A stretch of 64,000 nt of DNA, taken from NCBI GenBank assembly GCA_913777615.1, contig CAJYTK010000005.1:1-64000 (forward strand). The letters are read 5' to 3'. This DNA comes from an uncultured Agrobacterium sp. (GTDB lineage: Bacteria; Pseudomonadota; Alphaproteobacteria; Rhizobiales; Rhizobiaceae). Position numbers and translations under genes: made by a program. The notes below the pieces were generated by a model. That model saw only the letters and a list, made by a program, of their open reading frames with translations, ran no database searches and was not told where the DNA came from. Below are positions 35,229 through 46,009 of this stretch, piece after piece; the stretch's first letter is position 1; each line of letters starts with the position of its first letter.

Positions 35229-38200
35229 ATGCCCGCCGTTCAGTACCCGTTTATCGACATAGCCGTGCATGAGCGCGTACGGGAAAAGTTCGCCAATGGC
35301 GAGGCGCTTGCGCTGTTCTCCATGGACCTCAAAAATGCGCTTTGGGCCAATGGACGCGGTGCTGCTCTTTTCGGCGCAGCGATGATCTATGATTTCATCG
35401 AGCATGGGCCGAAGGTGCAGGACGTGGCGTTCCGGCAGGTCGCCGGTGCGGCAAGCAGGCTGCATGCGATCGGTGATCGTCAACAATTCATGATCCGCAT
35501 TCTATCCGGCTTCCGCAGCGTGGCGGTGTCTGCGGCTCTCGAAGTCATCGAAGTGGGGCCGAAGCAGCCGCTATTGCTGTTTTCGGCCGTGCTGGACCAG
35601 TCGATTTCGTCGCTCGAAGATCGCGCGAGACGGATGATCGAGGGTTTCGACGATCCCGATATTCATATGGCGGTGATGGATGATACCGGGGCGACGATCG
35701 CTGCCTCGCCCAGGTTCGGCGATCTTGCGATCGCGCCGCAGACCGCCCGAACGCTGATCTCCATGGCGGCGCGCCACGGGAGTAACCTGGTGAAGCGTCC
35801 CGTCCCTACCGGCAAGGGATATATGCCCGCAGCGACCGCGCAGTTGACACAGGACCCGGCCCTCAATCTGGTCTTCGTGGTTGAAACCGCGCTCGGCACG
35901 CTCGACCCGTCCTCCGATTTTATGGAGGTGCGGCCCGAACCCCAGATCGAGGTTGCCGAAGAGAGAGCGGAAAGAGCGCCAGAACCATCGCCGGAACCAT
36001 CCCTCGCGCAGCAACTGGCGTTCGAAAGCGTTCTCGATGCAGTCCAGCAGATCGAAGAAACGGACGAAGCGCGGCAGGACGCGGATGATGACGGTATTGC
36101 CGACGCGCTTTTTGACGAGGACGACCTGTCGGTTTCACTGGCCTACAAGCAGGATACGGACGAAGAGTTGGAGGTGTCTGAGAGAGCTTCCTCCGCAGAC
36201 GATGTTGCGACGGTAGACGATGACGAGCGGCAAGTGGCTCCGACACCCGACGAAGGTTCCAGCTACAGCGAGCCTGTCAGTGTCGACGAGGATATGCGGA
36301 CGCCGGAAGAAGGCTCTTCTCAATCGGAGAATGACAAGGCGGTTGAAGATGTGCCGCCTACGGGTGCGCGGGCCGAAACGCAAGTCGATGACAAAGGTCC
36401 GGCGAGCTCTTCGCGCTTCGAGTTTGACCCCAACGGTCGAGCAAGTCGCTTCGTCTGGAAAATCGACGCAGCCGGATGCTTCAGTTCCATTTCGCATGAA
36501 TTTGCAGAAGCCGTCGGACCGAAGGCGGCTGCCGTCGAAGGCATGAGCTTTTCCGATCTCGCCGCGCTCTTCAATCTTGATCCGGAAGGCAAGATTGCCG
36601 AGTTACTGAAGCGTCGCGACACGTGGTCGGGCAAGACGATCTTTTGGCCGGTGGAAGGCACTTCCCTCGCGGTCCCCATCGATCTAGCAGCGCTTCCAAC
36701 CTATACTCGCACGCGCGAGTTCGATGGCTTCAGAGGATTTGGTATCGTTCGTGTCGCGGATGCGGTCGAAGATCCGCATGCGGCAGGGCTTGCCTTGAGT
36801 GGAGAACCCTATCCGGAAGATCAGGAAAGTGAGGAGACCGAGGAGCGCACGGTCGATACGGGTGCATCTGAAACCGTTGAGTCACCAGCTCAGCCTGAAA
36901 CCGTTCCTTCCTCTTTCGAGAGAGAAGCAGATGACGTTTCGGCTGAAGCGGAAACCGGGCACCCTGTTCAAGCCACGCAGCAGAAGCGTTTTCACCAACC
37001 GCCGGAGCATGAGGTTCCGGTGCTGAAAATAGCTGAGACACAGGGCCGGCGCTATTCCGACAAGGTCGTGCGCATCGAGGAGCACCGCAATCGCCGCGAT
37101 GGTCTGAGTGCCAGCGAAGAGGCAGCGTTTCGTGAAATCGGACGGACCTTGAAGCCCGTCGAGGCTGAGGACGATAAAACTTCTGTTTCCCAAGCGGCAA
37201 AGTCGGATTCTCCTCTGAGCGAAAATGCGGTCGAAGCAGCTGTTGACGACGCCGTCGCAGCGTCGCCAGAGGTCGAAGAGCCGCATATCGAGGCGGATGA
37301 TAACGCGCCCATCGACGTCATTGCCGACGAAGAGGCAGCGACGAAGACCGATGACGATGCGTTCAAGGACTACACGCGCGGCGACGCGCCTCTCGCTTTT
37401 ACTCATCCGCCAATCGGAAACCGCATGATCGGCAAGGATGGCGACAGCGAGGAAGCGCAGGTCGCGCCAGACAATGAAGAGCAAGGCCATGGCGAAGATG
37501 AAGTAGCAGTCGCGCTATCCTCTCGTTTGACGACGGGATTAACGGCCGAAACCGTCGACCAGATGCCGGTTGCTCTTCTCATCCACAGCGGCGATCAGTT
37601 GATCCACGCCAATCCGGAATTTCTGCGTCTAACCGGCTATGGAGATGTTGAGGAACTGGCGGCGCTCGGCGGCCTGGATGCGCTTCTTCAGCGGGATGAA
37701 CTGGAAACGTTTTCCGACCAGAGCGGTGGCATGGTGGCCGTTAGTGCCGAGAACGAACTCATCCCTGTGAGGGCAAAGCTCCAGTCGGTCCGGTGGGAAA
37801 ACGCCAGCGCCCTGATGCTGTCTCTCATCCCGTTTGAAGGCGCGCGTGATTCCGTCACCCCGCTCGAGGCTTCTGCGCCTGAAGAGGCACATGATGCGGC
37901 GCGGATGAAGGGAGAAATCGAGGAGCTTCACTCCATCCTCGAAACGGCGACGGACGGCGTGGTTCTGGTGGGCGAAGACGGCAATATTCGCTCGCTCAAC
38001 CGCTCTGCCAGCGCCCTCTTCAATTACGACAATGCCGAAATCGCCAACAGGCCATTCGTTACGCTGTTTGCGCATGAAAGCCAGCGCGCCATTTTGGATT
38101 ATCTTTCTGGCCTTGCCAATAACGGTGTCGCCAGTGTGCTGAATGATGGTCGCGAAGTCATTGGCCGCGAAGCCTCCGGTGGCTTCCTGCCATTGTTTAT

Positions 38201-39026
38201 GACGATCGGTAGGCTCAAATCCACCAACGGATATTGCGCAGTCATCCGCGACATCACGCAATGGAAGCGCACAGAGGAAGACCTGCGCAACGCAAAGCGC
38301 GCTGCGGAAACCGCCAATGCGCACAAGACCGATTTCCTGGCCCGCGTCAGCCATGAAATCCGCACACCGTTGAATGCCATCATCGGCTTTGCCGACATGA
38401 TGGCGACCGAGCGGTTCGGATCGATCGGCAATCCGCGCTATATCGAGTATTCGAACGACATCGTGAGGTCTGGCCGCCACGTCCTCGATATCGTCAACGA
38501 TCTCCTGGACATCTCCAAGATCGAAGCCGGGCAGATGGATGTGGACTTCAAGGCGGTGGTCCTCAACGAAACCATAGCAGAAGCGGTTTCTCTTGTTCAG
38601 CCACAAGCCAACAATCAGCGTGTGATCATCCGCACGGCATTGTCGCAATCGGTACCGCCTGTCGTGGCCGACCTGCGCTCAATCAAGCAGATTCTGCTCA
38701 ACATCCTGTCGAACGCTATCAAGTTCACGCCGTCCGGCGGCCAGATCGTCGTGTCCACAGCCTATGAGGCAAATGGCAGCGTGGTCCTGCGCGTCCGCGA
38801 TACAGGCATAGGCATGACGCGCTCGGAACTGGAACACGCCATGAAACCGTTCCGTCAGGTGTCGGCATCCAGCAGCCGGGTGCGCGGCGACGGCACGGGG
38901 CTCGGGCTCCCTCTGACAAAAGCGATGGTGGATGCCAATCGCGCCAATTTCGCCATCACCTCGACGCCGAATGAAGGAACTCTGGTGGAAATCAGCTTTC
39001 CATCGCAGCGGGTTCTTGCGAATTGA
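35229..39026 (+). CDS. pdhS1: PdhS-type (PleC/DivJ homologue) sensor histidine kinase
   Basis: A 1265-residue cytoplasmic kinase of the PleC/DivJ homologue family that sets DivK phosphorylation and, through it, CtrA activity and asymmetric division. C-terminal core: phospho-acceptor H1042 in DFLARVSHEIRTPLNAIIGF, then LDISKIEAGQMD, N-box LLNILSNAIKFTPSGG, G1 RVRDTGIGM and G2 DGTGLGLPLTKAMV. Two PAS domains precede it (about 775-880 and 898-1015), plus a PAS-like region near 404-510. Two acidic low-complexity linkers (about 240-395 and 515-770) separate them. No membrane segment. Gene order and size fit Agrobacterium PdhS1; assignment among paralogues (PdhS1, PdhS2, CbrA-like) is inference. 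ATG 35229 is preferred to 35169. The CtrA box at 35130 suggests feedback control. Confidence 0.88.
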   Translation: MPAVQYPFIDIAVHERVREKFANGEALALFSMDLKNALWANGRGAALFGAAMIYDFIEHGPKVQDVAFRQVAGAASRLHAIGDRQQFMIRILSGFRSVAVSAALEVIEVGPKQPLLLFSAVLDQSISSLEDRARRMIEGFDDPDIHMAVMDDTGATIAASPRFGDLAIAPQTARTLISMAARHGSNLVKRPVPTGKGYMPAATAQLTQDPALNLVFVVETALGTLDPSSDFMEVRPEPQIEVAEERAERAPEPSPEPSLAQQLAFESVLDAVQQIEETDEARQDADDDGIADALFDEDDLSVSLAYKQDTDEELEVSERASSADDVATVDDDERQVAPTPDEGSSYSEPVSVDEDMRTPEEGSSQSENDKAVEDVPPTGARAETQVDDKGPASSSRFEFDPNGRASRFVWKIDAAGCFSSISHEFAEAVGPKAAAVEGMSFSDLAALFNLDPEGKIAELLKRRDTWSGKTIFWPVEGTSLAVPIDLAALPTYTRTREFDGFRGFGIVRVADAVEDPHAAGLALSGEPYPEDQESEETEERTVDTGASETVESPAQPETVPSSFEREADDVSAEAETGHPVQATQQKRFHQPPEHEVPVLKIAETQGRRYSDKVVRIEEHRNRRDGLSASEEAAFREIGRTLKPVEAEDDKTSVSQAAKSDSPLSENAVEAAVDDAVAASPEVEEPHIEADDNAPIDVIADEEAATKTDDDAFKDYTRGDAPLAFTHPPIGNRMIGKDGDSEEAQVAPDNEEQGHGEDEVAVALSSRLTTGLTAETVDQMPVALLIHSGDQLIHANPEFLRLTGYGDVEELAALGGLDALLQRDELETFSDQSGGMVAVSAENELIPVRAKLQSVRWENASALMLSLIPFEGARDSVTPLEASAPEEAHDAARMKGEIEELHSILETATDGVVLVGEDGNIRSLNRSASALFNYDNAEIANRPFVTLFAHESQRAILDYLSGLANNGVASVLNDGREVIGREASGGFLPLFMTIGRLKSTNGYCAVIRDITQWKRTEEDLRNAKRAAETANAHKTDFLARVSHEIRTPLNAIIGFADMMATERFGSIGNPRYIEYSNDIVRSGRHVLDIVNDLLDISKIEAGQMDVDFKAVVLNETIAEAVSLVQPQANNQRVIIRTALSQSVPPVVADLRSIKQILLNILSNAIKFTPSGGQIVVSTAYEANGSVVLRVRDTGIGMTRSELEHAMKPFRQVSASSSRVRGDGTGLGLPLTKAMVDANRANFAITSTPNEGTLVEISFPSQRVLAN

Positions 39027-39048
39027 CACGGTGAGCGACTAGCAACAT

Positions 39049-39075
39049 CCGTGGTCGACGAATGCACGACCACGG
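39049..39075 (+). promoter_or_regulatory. Hairpin at the end of the kinase gene, with an ATG in its loop
   Basis: CCGTGGTCG and CGACCACGG pair around ACGAATGCA, 23 bases after the kinase stop. The ATG at 39062 (longest start of the permease) lies in the loop; the ribosome site GGAGGG follows the stem. Confidence 0.5.
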
Positions 39076-39088
39076 AGGGACAAACGCC

Positions 39089-40777
39089 TTGCAGCCATCC
39101 GAACATTCAACCCTCGCATCGATGCGGAGTGGACCGCGTTTCAGCCCGCTGACGATCGCGGCGATGCTTCTCTCTGCGCTGGTCGCAATGCCGCTCATCG
39201 CCATTATCGTCATCGCCCTTACGGGCGGCTGCGTTGGCTGGCAGCATCTGCTCGTCAACGTGCTGCCTCGGTCGGGTGCACAGACGCTTCTCCTGCTGGC
39301 GATGACCGGTGCCTTCACCACGATTGTCGGCGTGACGACGGCCTGGCTCGTCACCATGTTCGACTTTCCCTTCCGGCGGCTGCTGTCGTTTGCTCTGGTG
39401 TTGCCGCTTGCGATCCCATCCTACCTCGCAGCTTATGCCTTCGGCGAGTTTCTGGATTTTGCCGGACCGGTGCAAAACGGTCTGCGCGCACTTCTCGGCT
39501 ATCAGACCATCCGGGATTACTGGTTTCCCGATATCCGCTCGCTCGGTGGGGCCGTGCTGGTGCTGGGCTCCGTGCTTTATCCTTACATCTACCTGTCGGC
39601 GCGTGCGGCCTTCGGGTTGCAGGGGCGGTTCGCAACAGATGCGGCAAGGACACTTGGTGTGGGGCCGCTACGGCTTTTTCTATCGGTGCAGTTGCCGATG
39701 GCACGCCCTGCGATCATCATCGGCCTCGCGCTGGTGATGATGGAAACGCTGAACGATATTGGTGCCGTGGAGTATCTCGGTGTCCATACGCTGACGTTTA
39801 CGATTTACGAGACGTGGCTGAATCGCGGCAATCTTGCAGGTGCAGCGCAGATCGCTTCCTGCCTCGTCCTCATCGTCGCGGCTTTGATCGTCATCGAGCG
39901 CAGAGCCCGCAGACAACAGCGCTTCGCCGCCGGCAAGGCGACAACGATGCATCAGCGGGCGGCCAGAGTTAAGCTCGCGCCCATGAAAGCGTGTCTCGCC
40001 AGCCTCGCCTGCACCCTGCCCTTCCTTTCAGGCTTTGCGGTTCCCGTTCTCGTTCTCGGCAGCTATGCGCTCAAACGCCTGGATAGCATCACCGATCCGA
40101 AACTGTTCAAAGCGCTCCTCCATAGTTTCGAGGTTTCCATTCCCGTCGCGCTTCTCACTCTTTTGGGCGGATTTCTGTTGGCCTATGCGCAACGGGAGCG
40201 TCCCGCATGGCCAACACGTTTTGCGGTTCGCCTCGGCTCGCTCGGATACGGCATTCCCGGCACGGTACTGGCGATCGGCGTATTGATCCCACTTGCCGGT
40301 CTGGACAATGCCGTGGACGGACTGATGCGCGCCGATCTTGGCATTTCGACCGGCCTTCTCCTATCCGGCACGGCCTTTGCCATTATCTATGCCCATGGAG
40401 TGCGTTTCATGACGCTTGCAGAAGGCACGGTCGATGCCGGCTTCCAGAAACTGTCGCCGCATCTCGACATGGCATCGCGAACACTTGGTCGCACGCGGCT
40501 TCAAACATTGTTGGGTGTACTGCTTCCCAACATCCGGCCCGCCGCAATCACCGCATCTCTTCTGGTTTTCATCGAGTCGCTGAAGGAACTTCCCGCCACG
40601 ATGATGCTGCGGCCGTTCAACTTCAATACGCTGGCAACGCTGGTCTATGAAAGCGCTTCGCGCGCGCGCGTCCAGGATGCGGCACTTCCGGCGCTCGTCA
40701 TCATCGCTGCTGGACTTGTCCCGGTCGTTTTCGTTTCGAGCGCTCTGGATACTGACGCGCAAAAAAGAGGCAGCTGA
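39089..40777 (+). CDS. Iron(III)-type ABC transporter permease (FbpB/SfuB-like), orphan
   Basis: A 562-residue double permease with about 12 membrane segments and two BPD_transp_1 domains. The first EAA loop is DAARTLGVGPLRLFLSVQLPMARPAI; the second is MASRTLGRTRLQTLLGVLLPNIRPAI-like. This duplicated architecture is typical of FbpB/SfuB/ThiP permeases for ferric iron or related cations. No ATPase or binding protein is adjacent, so its partners must be elsewhere. I prefer TTG 39089, placed after GGAGGG, over ATG 39062 in the hairpin loop; ATG 39122 is a third option. Confidence 0.85.
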   Translation: MQPSEHSTLASMRSGPRFSPLTIAAMLLSALVAMPLIAIIVIALTGGCVGWQHLLVNVLPRSGAQTLLLLAMTGAFTTIVGVTTAWLVTMFDFPFRRLLSFALVLPLAIPSYLAAYAFGEFLDFAGPVQNGLRALLGYQTIRDYWFPDIRSLGGAVLVLGSVLYPYIYLSARAAFGLQGRFATDAARTLGVGPLRLFLSVQLPMARPAIIIGLALVMMETLNDIGAVEYLGVHTLTFTIYETWLNRGNLAGAAQIASCLVLIVAALIVIERRARRQQRFAAGKATTMHQRAARVKLAPMKACLASLACTLPFLSGFAVPVLVLGSYALKRLDSITDPKLFKALLHSFEVSIPVALLTLLGGFLLAYAQRERPAWPTRFAVRLGSLGYGIPGTVLAIGVLIPLAGLDNAVDGLMRADLGISTGLLLSGTAFAIIYAHGVRFMTLAEGTVDAGFQKLSPHLDMASRTLGRTRLQTLLGVLLPNIRPAAITASLLVFIESLKELPATMMLRPFNFNTLATLVYESASRARVQDAALPALVIIAAGLVPVVFVSSALDTDAQKRGS

Positions 40778-40904
40778 CGCTGCCACTGAATTTGTGCTTT
40801 CAACGAGAGTAGGATCTAAAAATACATCATGTTTTTTGGAGCCACCGGCTCTCCATCCGCTCATTGAATGGACCCGCGTTGAACCCAGTTTTGGACAATT
40901 CAAT

Positions 40905-40919
40905 TTAAGAGAAGGTTAA
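40905..40919. promoter_or_regulatory. CtrA-like box in a convergent intergenic gap
   Basis: TTAAGAGAAGGTTAA fits TTAA-N7-TTAA. The 240-base gap 40778-41017 lies between two convergent stops, and I see no convincing gene in it; a short GAGCC-ACC-GGCTC hairpin lies near 40841. The site could be chance or mark an unannotated small RNA. Confidence 0.35.
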
Positions 40920-41017
40920 AAGCACAGCCAACCATTGACGGGCAACAAATCCTAGCGAGTGCCAAATCGCCGCGAACAGAGTGGATCTATCGAATATTTG
41001 CGAAGCTTCAAGCTTCA

Positions 41018-42973
<1,956 letters not shown>

Positions 42974-43031
42974 TGGTGGCCTCCTCCCGCCCCAGTCACG
43001 ATACGCCTTTGTAGGGCATGCTGAATATCAT

Positions 43032-43844
43032 TCAGCCTTTGGCAGCGGCATGCTCATCTCTCATACGCTGGAGCTCGTTCCGCTTGGATGTGATCGAAGC
43101 GCAGATCACCCCTATCGTCACCAACGCAATGAGGATGGTGCAGATCGCGTTGATTTCCGGTGTCACCCCCAGTCGGACCTGCGAATAGATCTTGATCGGC
43201 AGCGTTGTAGCGCCAGGCCCCGTGGTGAAGCTTGCGATCACGAGATCGTCCAGCGACAGGGAAAATGCCAGCATCCAGCCTGCAACGACCGCTGGCAGAA
43301 TGAGAGGCAGAGTGATGCGGAAGAAGGTCTTTACCGGCGGGCAGCCGAGATCGAGCGCTGCCTCTTCGAGGCTACGGTCGAACGTCAGAAGCCTGGACTG
43401 AACGACGATCGCTACGTAGCACATGGTGAAGGTCGTGTGAGCGATGACCACCGTCCAGAAACCGCGATCGACACCAATAGACACGAAGAGAAGCAAGAGA
43501 GACAGGCCGGTGATAACTTCCGGCATGACGAGCGGCGCATAAATCATTCCGGAAAACAATATGCGTCCCGGGAAGCGCGCAAAGCGTGTCAGCGACAGGG
43601 CGGCTAGCGTCCCAAGGATCGTTCCGATGGTAGCGCTCAGAACTGCCACGCGCACGGTGATCCATGCCGCATCCATCAGCCCTTCATTCGACCACATGGC
43701 TTGATACCAGTGAAATGAAAACCCGCCCCAGACGGTCACCAGCTTCGAGGCATTGAAGGAATAGATCACCAGGATCAGGATCGGGATGTAGAGAAAGGCG
43801 AAGCAGAGGGTGAGGATAGTCGTGTCGAACTTACCGCGTTTCAT
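43032..43844 (-). CDS. potI: Putrescine ABC transporter permease PotI
   Basis: A 270-residue inner-membrane permease with six membrane segments. The EAA loop EEAALDLGCPPVKTFFRITLPLILPAV (about 160-186) contacts the ATPase. Next to PotH, PotG and PotF, this is the second permease of the PotFGHI putrescine importer. ATG 43844; last gene of the operon potF-potG-potH-potI, three bases after potH. Confidence 0.94.
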   Translation of the reverse strand: MKRGKFDTTILTLCFAFLYIPILILVIYSFNASKLVTVWGGFSFHWYQAMWSNEGLMDAAWITVRVAVLSATIGTILGTLAALSLTRFARFPGRILFSGMIYAPLVMPEVITGLSLLLLFVSIGVDRGFWTVVIAHTTFTMCYVAIVVQSRLLTFDRSLEEAALDLGCPPVKTFFRITLPLILPAVVAGWMLAFSLSLDDLVIASFTTGPGATTLPIKIYSQVRLGVTPEINAICTILIALVTIGVICASITSKRNELQRMRDEHAAAKG

Positions 43845-43847
43845 CGC

Positions 43848-44756
43848 TCATCCCGCCTTTTTCTGCTGGTTCTGGAAGATGGCTATCGGCACGACCAGCA
43901 ACAGCAAGAGCAGGACGGCTACCGCCGAGGCAAGCGGCCAATCGCGATTGCCGAAGAATTCGGTCCAGAGTGTCTTGCCGATCATCAGCGTCTGAGCGCC
44001 GCCGAGAAGATCGGGAATGACGAACTCACCGGTGATCGGAATGAAGCAGATCATCGAGCCTGCCACCACACCTGGCAATGATAATGGGAAGGTAATTTTC
44101 CAGAAGGCCTTCCAGGGCGGGCAGCCAAGATCGGCGGCAGCTTCCAGAAGCGTGTTGTCGAGTTTCTCCAGAGCCGAATAGAGCGGCAGCACCATGAAGG
44201 GAAGATAGGAATAGACGATGCCGATGAAGACGGAAATCTCGGTGCGGAAAATGTTGACCTGCTCGTCCGGGCCGAGAATTCCAAGCGTTTGGAACAGAAC
44301 CGTCAAAAGCCCTTCCGGCTTCAAAATGCCGATCCAGGCGTAGACGCGGATCAGAAACGACGTCCAGAACGGCAGGATGACAAGCATGACCAAAGTCGGG
44401 CGAATGTGGCTCGGTGCCCGCGCCATGGCGAGCGCCATGGGGTAGCCGATCAAAAGAAGCAGCAGCGTCGAAATGACCGCAATCCGCAACGAGGACAGAT
44501 AGGCCTCGATATAGAGCGGGTCTTCGGTCAAAAACAGGTAATTGTCGAAATCGAGTTGCGAGAAGAACTCCCCGATCCGGCTAAAGCCTTCGAAGACCGG
44601 CACATAGGGCGGCATGGCAATAGCCGTATCGGAGAGCGATATCTTGACGATGATGAAGAAGGGGGCCGCAAAGAACAGCAGGAGCCAGAAATAGGGAACA
44701 GCCACCACCAGCCATTGCAGTGGATTCCGGCGGCTTTCAGGAGAAGGGATCGCCAT
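43848..44756 (-). CDS. potH: Putrescine ABC transporter permease PotH
   Basis: A 302-residue permease with six membrane segments and the EAA loop EAAADLGCPPWKAFWKITFPLSLPGVVAG. The long first periplasmic loop (SDTAIAMPPYVPVFEG...QLDFDNYLFLTEDPLYIEAYLSSLR) and YLPFMVLPLYSALEKLD are characteristic of PotH/PotB. Forms the membrane channel with PotI. It lies 11 bases after potG and three bases before potI. Confidence 0.94.
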   Translation of the reverse strand: MAIPSPESRRNPLQWLVVAVPYFWLLLFFAAPFFIIVKISLSDTAIAMPPYVPVFEGFSRIGEFFSQLDFDNYLFLTEDPLYIEAYLSSLRIAVISTLLLLLIGYPMALAMARAPSHIRPTLVMLVILPFWTSFLIRVYAWIGILKPEGLLTVLFQTLGILGPDEQVNIFRTEISVFIGIVYSYLPFMVLPLYSALEKLDNTLLEAAADLGCPPWKAFWKITFPLSLPGVVAGSMICFIPITGEFVIPDLLGGAQTLMIGKTLWTEFFGNRDWPLASAVAVLLLLLLVVPIAIFQNQQKKAG

Positions 44757-44767
44757 CTGTCACTCTC

Positions 44768-45925
44768 CTATCGGGTCAGAACAAGGCCGGAATCGGTTTT
44801 CCAGGTTAGCCAGACTTTGTCGTCGAATGTGATGGGGCGATCGACGAGGCGCGAGACATTGGCCTGGGCGGCGCGCATGATGCGACCATCATCCAGCTTG
44901 ACGATGAAGATGGAGAAATCCCCGAGATAGCCGATATCCCAAACCTCGCCATGTGCGACATTCATCGTTCCATCGGCAGGCGCATCGAGCGAGATGCGAA
45001 CCTTCTCCGGGCGAACCGCAAAAGCGACCGGGCTGCCAACGCCGGCGGCGCAATCCTGCTCCACCATCACCTTCAGGCCTTCGCAATCCAACATTACCTG
45101 CGCGGGCTTGGCTTCGGCAGGCGTTTTGCTCTCGACTTTGGCTTCGAAAATATTGATGTCACCGATGAAGTCGGCCACGTAGCGGCTATTCGGCGCCTCA
45201 TATATTTCGGCAGGTGTTGCAACCTGAACTACAATACCCTTGTCCATAACCGCGATCCGGTCCGAAACCGTCATGGCTTCCTCTTGATCGTGGGTGACGA
45301 TCAGGAAGGTGAGGCCGAGCGTCTGCTGCAGATCCATGATCTCGAACTGGGTTTCTTCACGCAGCTTCTTGTCCAGCGCACCAAGCGGTTCGTCCAGAAG
45401 AAGAACCTTTGGCCGCTTGGCAAGCGACCGCGCAAGAGCCACACGCTGTCGCTGACCACCCGAAAGCTGGCTCGGCTTGCGCTTGGCAAATTCGGTGAGC
45501 TTGACGAGGCGCAACATTTCGTCGACGCGCGCAGCGATGTCGGCTTTCGGCAGACCATCCTGCTCCAGGCCGAAGGCGATATTCTTCTCCACCGACATGT
45601 GAGGGAAGAGTGCATAGGACTGGAACATCATATTGGTCGGACGCTTATAGGGCGGCACGCCGGAAATGTCCTTGCCCTGCAGCAGAATGCGACCAGACGT
45701 CGGCTCCTCGAAGCCTGCCAGCATGCGCATCAGCGTGGTCTTGCCGCAACCCGATGGTCCCAGCAGCGAGAAGAATTCGCGCTCGTAAATGTCAAGCGTC
45801 AGATTATCGACGGCGGTGAAATCACCAAACCGCTTGGTCACGTTTTCGAACCGGATGAAAGGTACCGAGGAAGGGTCTGTCCAGGGAGAGAATTTGCGTT
45901 TTACCGGACCGAGTGATTTCGCCAT
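44768..45925 (-). CDS. potG: Putrescine ABC transporter ATPase PotG
   Basis: A 385-residue ATP-binding subunit. Walker A is LLGPSGCGKTT, the Q-loop region is MMFQSYALFPHM, the signature is [16 protein letters not shown], Walker B is VLLLDEPLGALD and the H-loop is LIVTHDQEEAM. The C-terminal TOBE domain (about 290-380) includes AFAVRPEKVRI. ATG 45925 is chosen over the longer frame from 45982. It energises PotHI and lies between potF (84 bases) and potH. Confidence 0.95.
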   Translation of the reverse strand: MAKSLGPVKRKFSPWTDPSSVPFIRFENVTKRFGDFTAVDNLTLDIYEREFFSLLGPSGCGKTTLMRMLAGFEEPTSGRILLQGKDISGVPPYKRPTNMMFQSYALFPHMSVEKNIAFGLEQDGLPKADIAARVDEMLRLVKLTEFAKRKPSQLSGGQRQRVALARSLAKRPKVLLLDEPLGALDKKLREETQFEIMDLQQTLGLTFLIVTHDQEEAMTVSDRIAVMDKGIVVQVATPAEIYEAPNSRYVADFIGDINIFEAKVESKTPAEAKPAQVMLDCEGLKVMVEQDCAAGVGSPVAFAVRPEKVRISLDAPADGTMNVAHGEVWDIGYLGDFSIFIVKLDDGRIMRAAQANVSRLVDRPITFDDKVWLTWKTDSGLVLTR

Positions 45926-46009
45926 GACCTGCTCTGTGTTGTTTCGCGAAAAGGGCGGAACGTCAAAGGGGCAGGCTTTCACTGCCTGCCCCTTCTGTCC
46001 AAATACGGA

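Noticed and set aside
37629-38648. 339-codon frame opposite the kinase core
   Set aside because: Antisense to the histidine kinase motifs; no support of its own.
40361-40903. 180-codon frame reading minus from the CtrA-like box at 40905
   Set aside because: Its position next to the box was tempting, but most of it is antisense to the permease and its composition is not protein-like.
41003-41017. GAAGCTT-C-AAGCTTC repeat at the end of the acetoacetyl-CoA synthetase gene
   Set aside because: A one-base loop cannot form a hairpin and no T-run follows, so I do not call a terminator.
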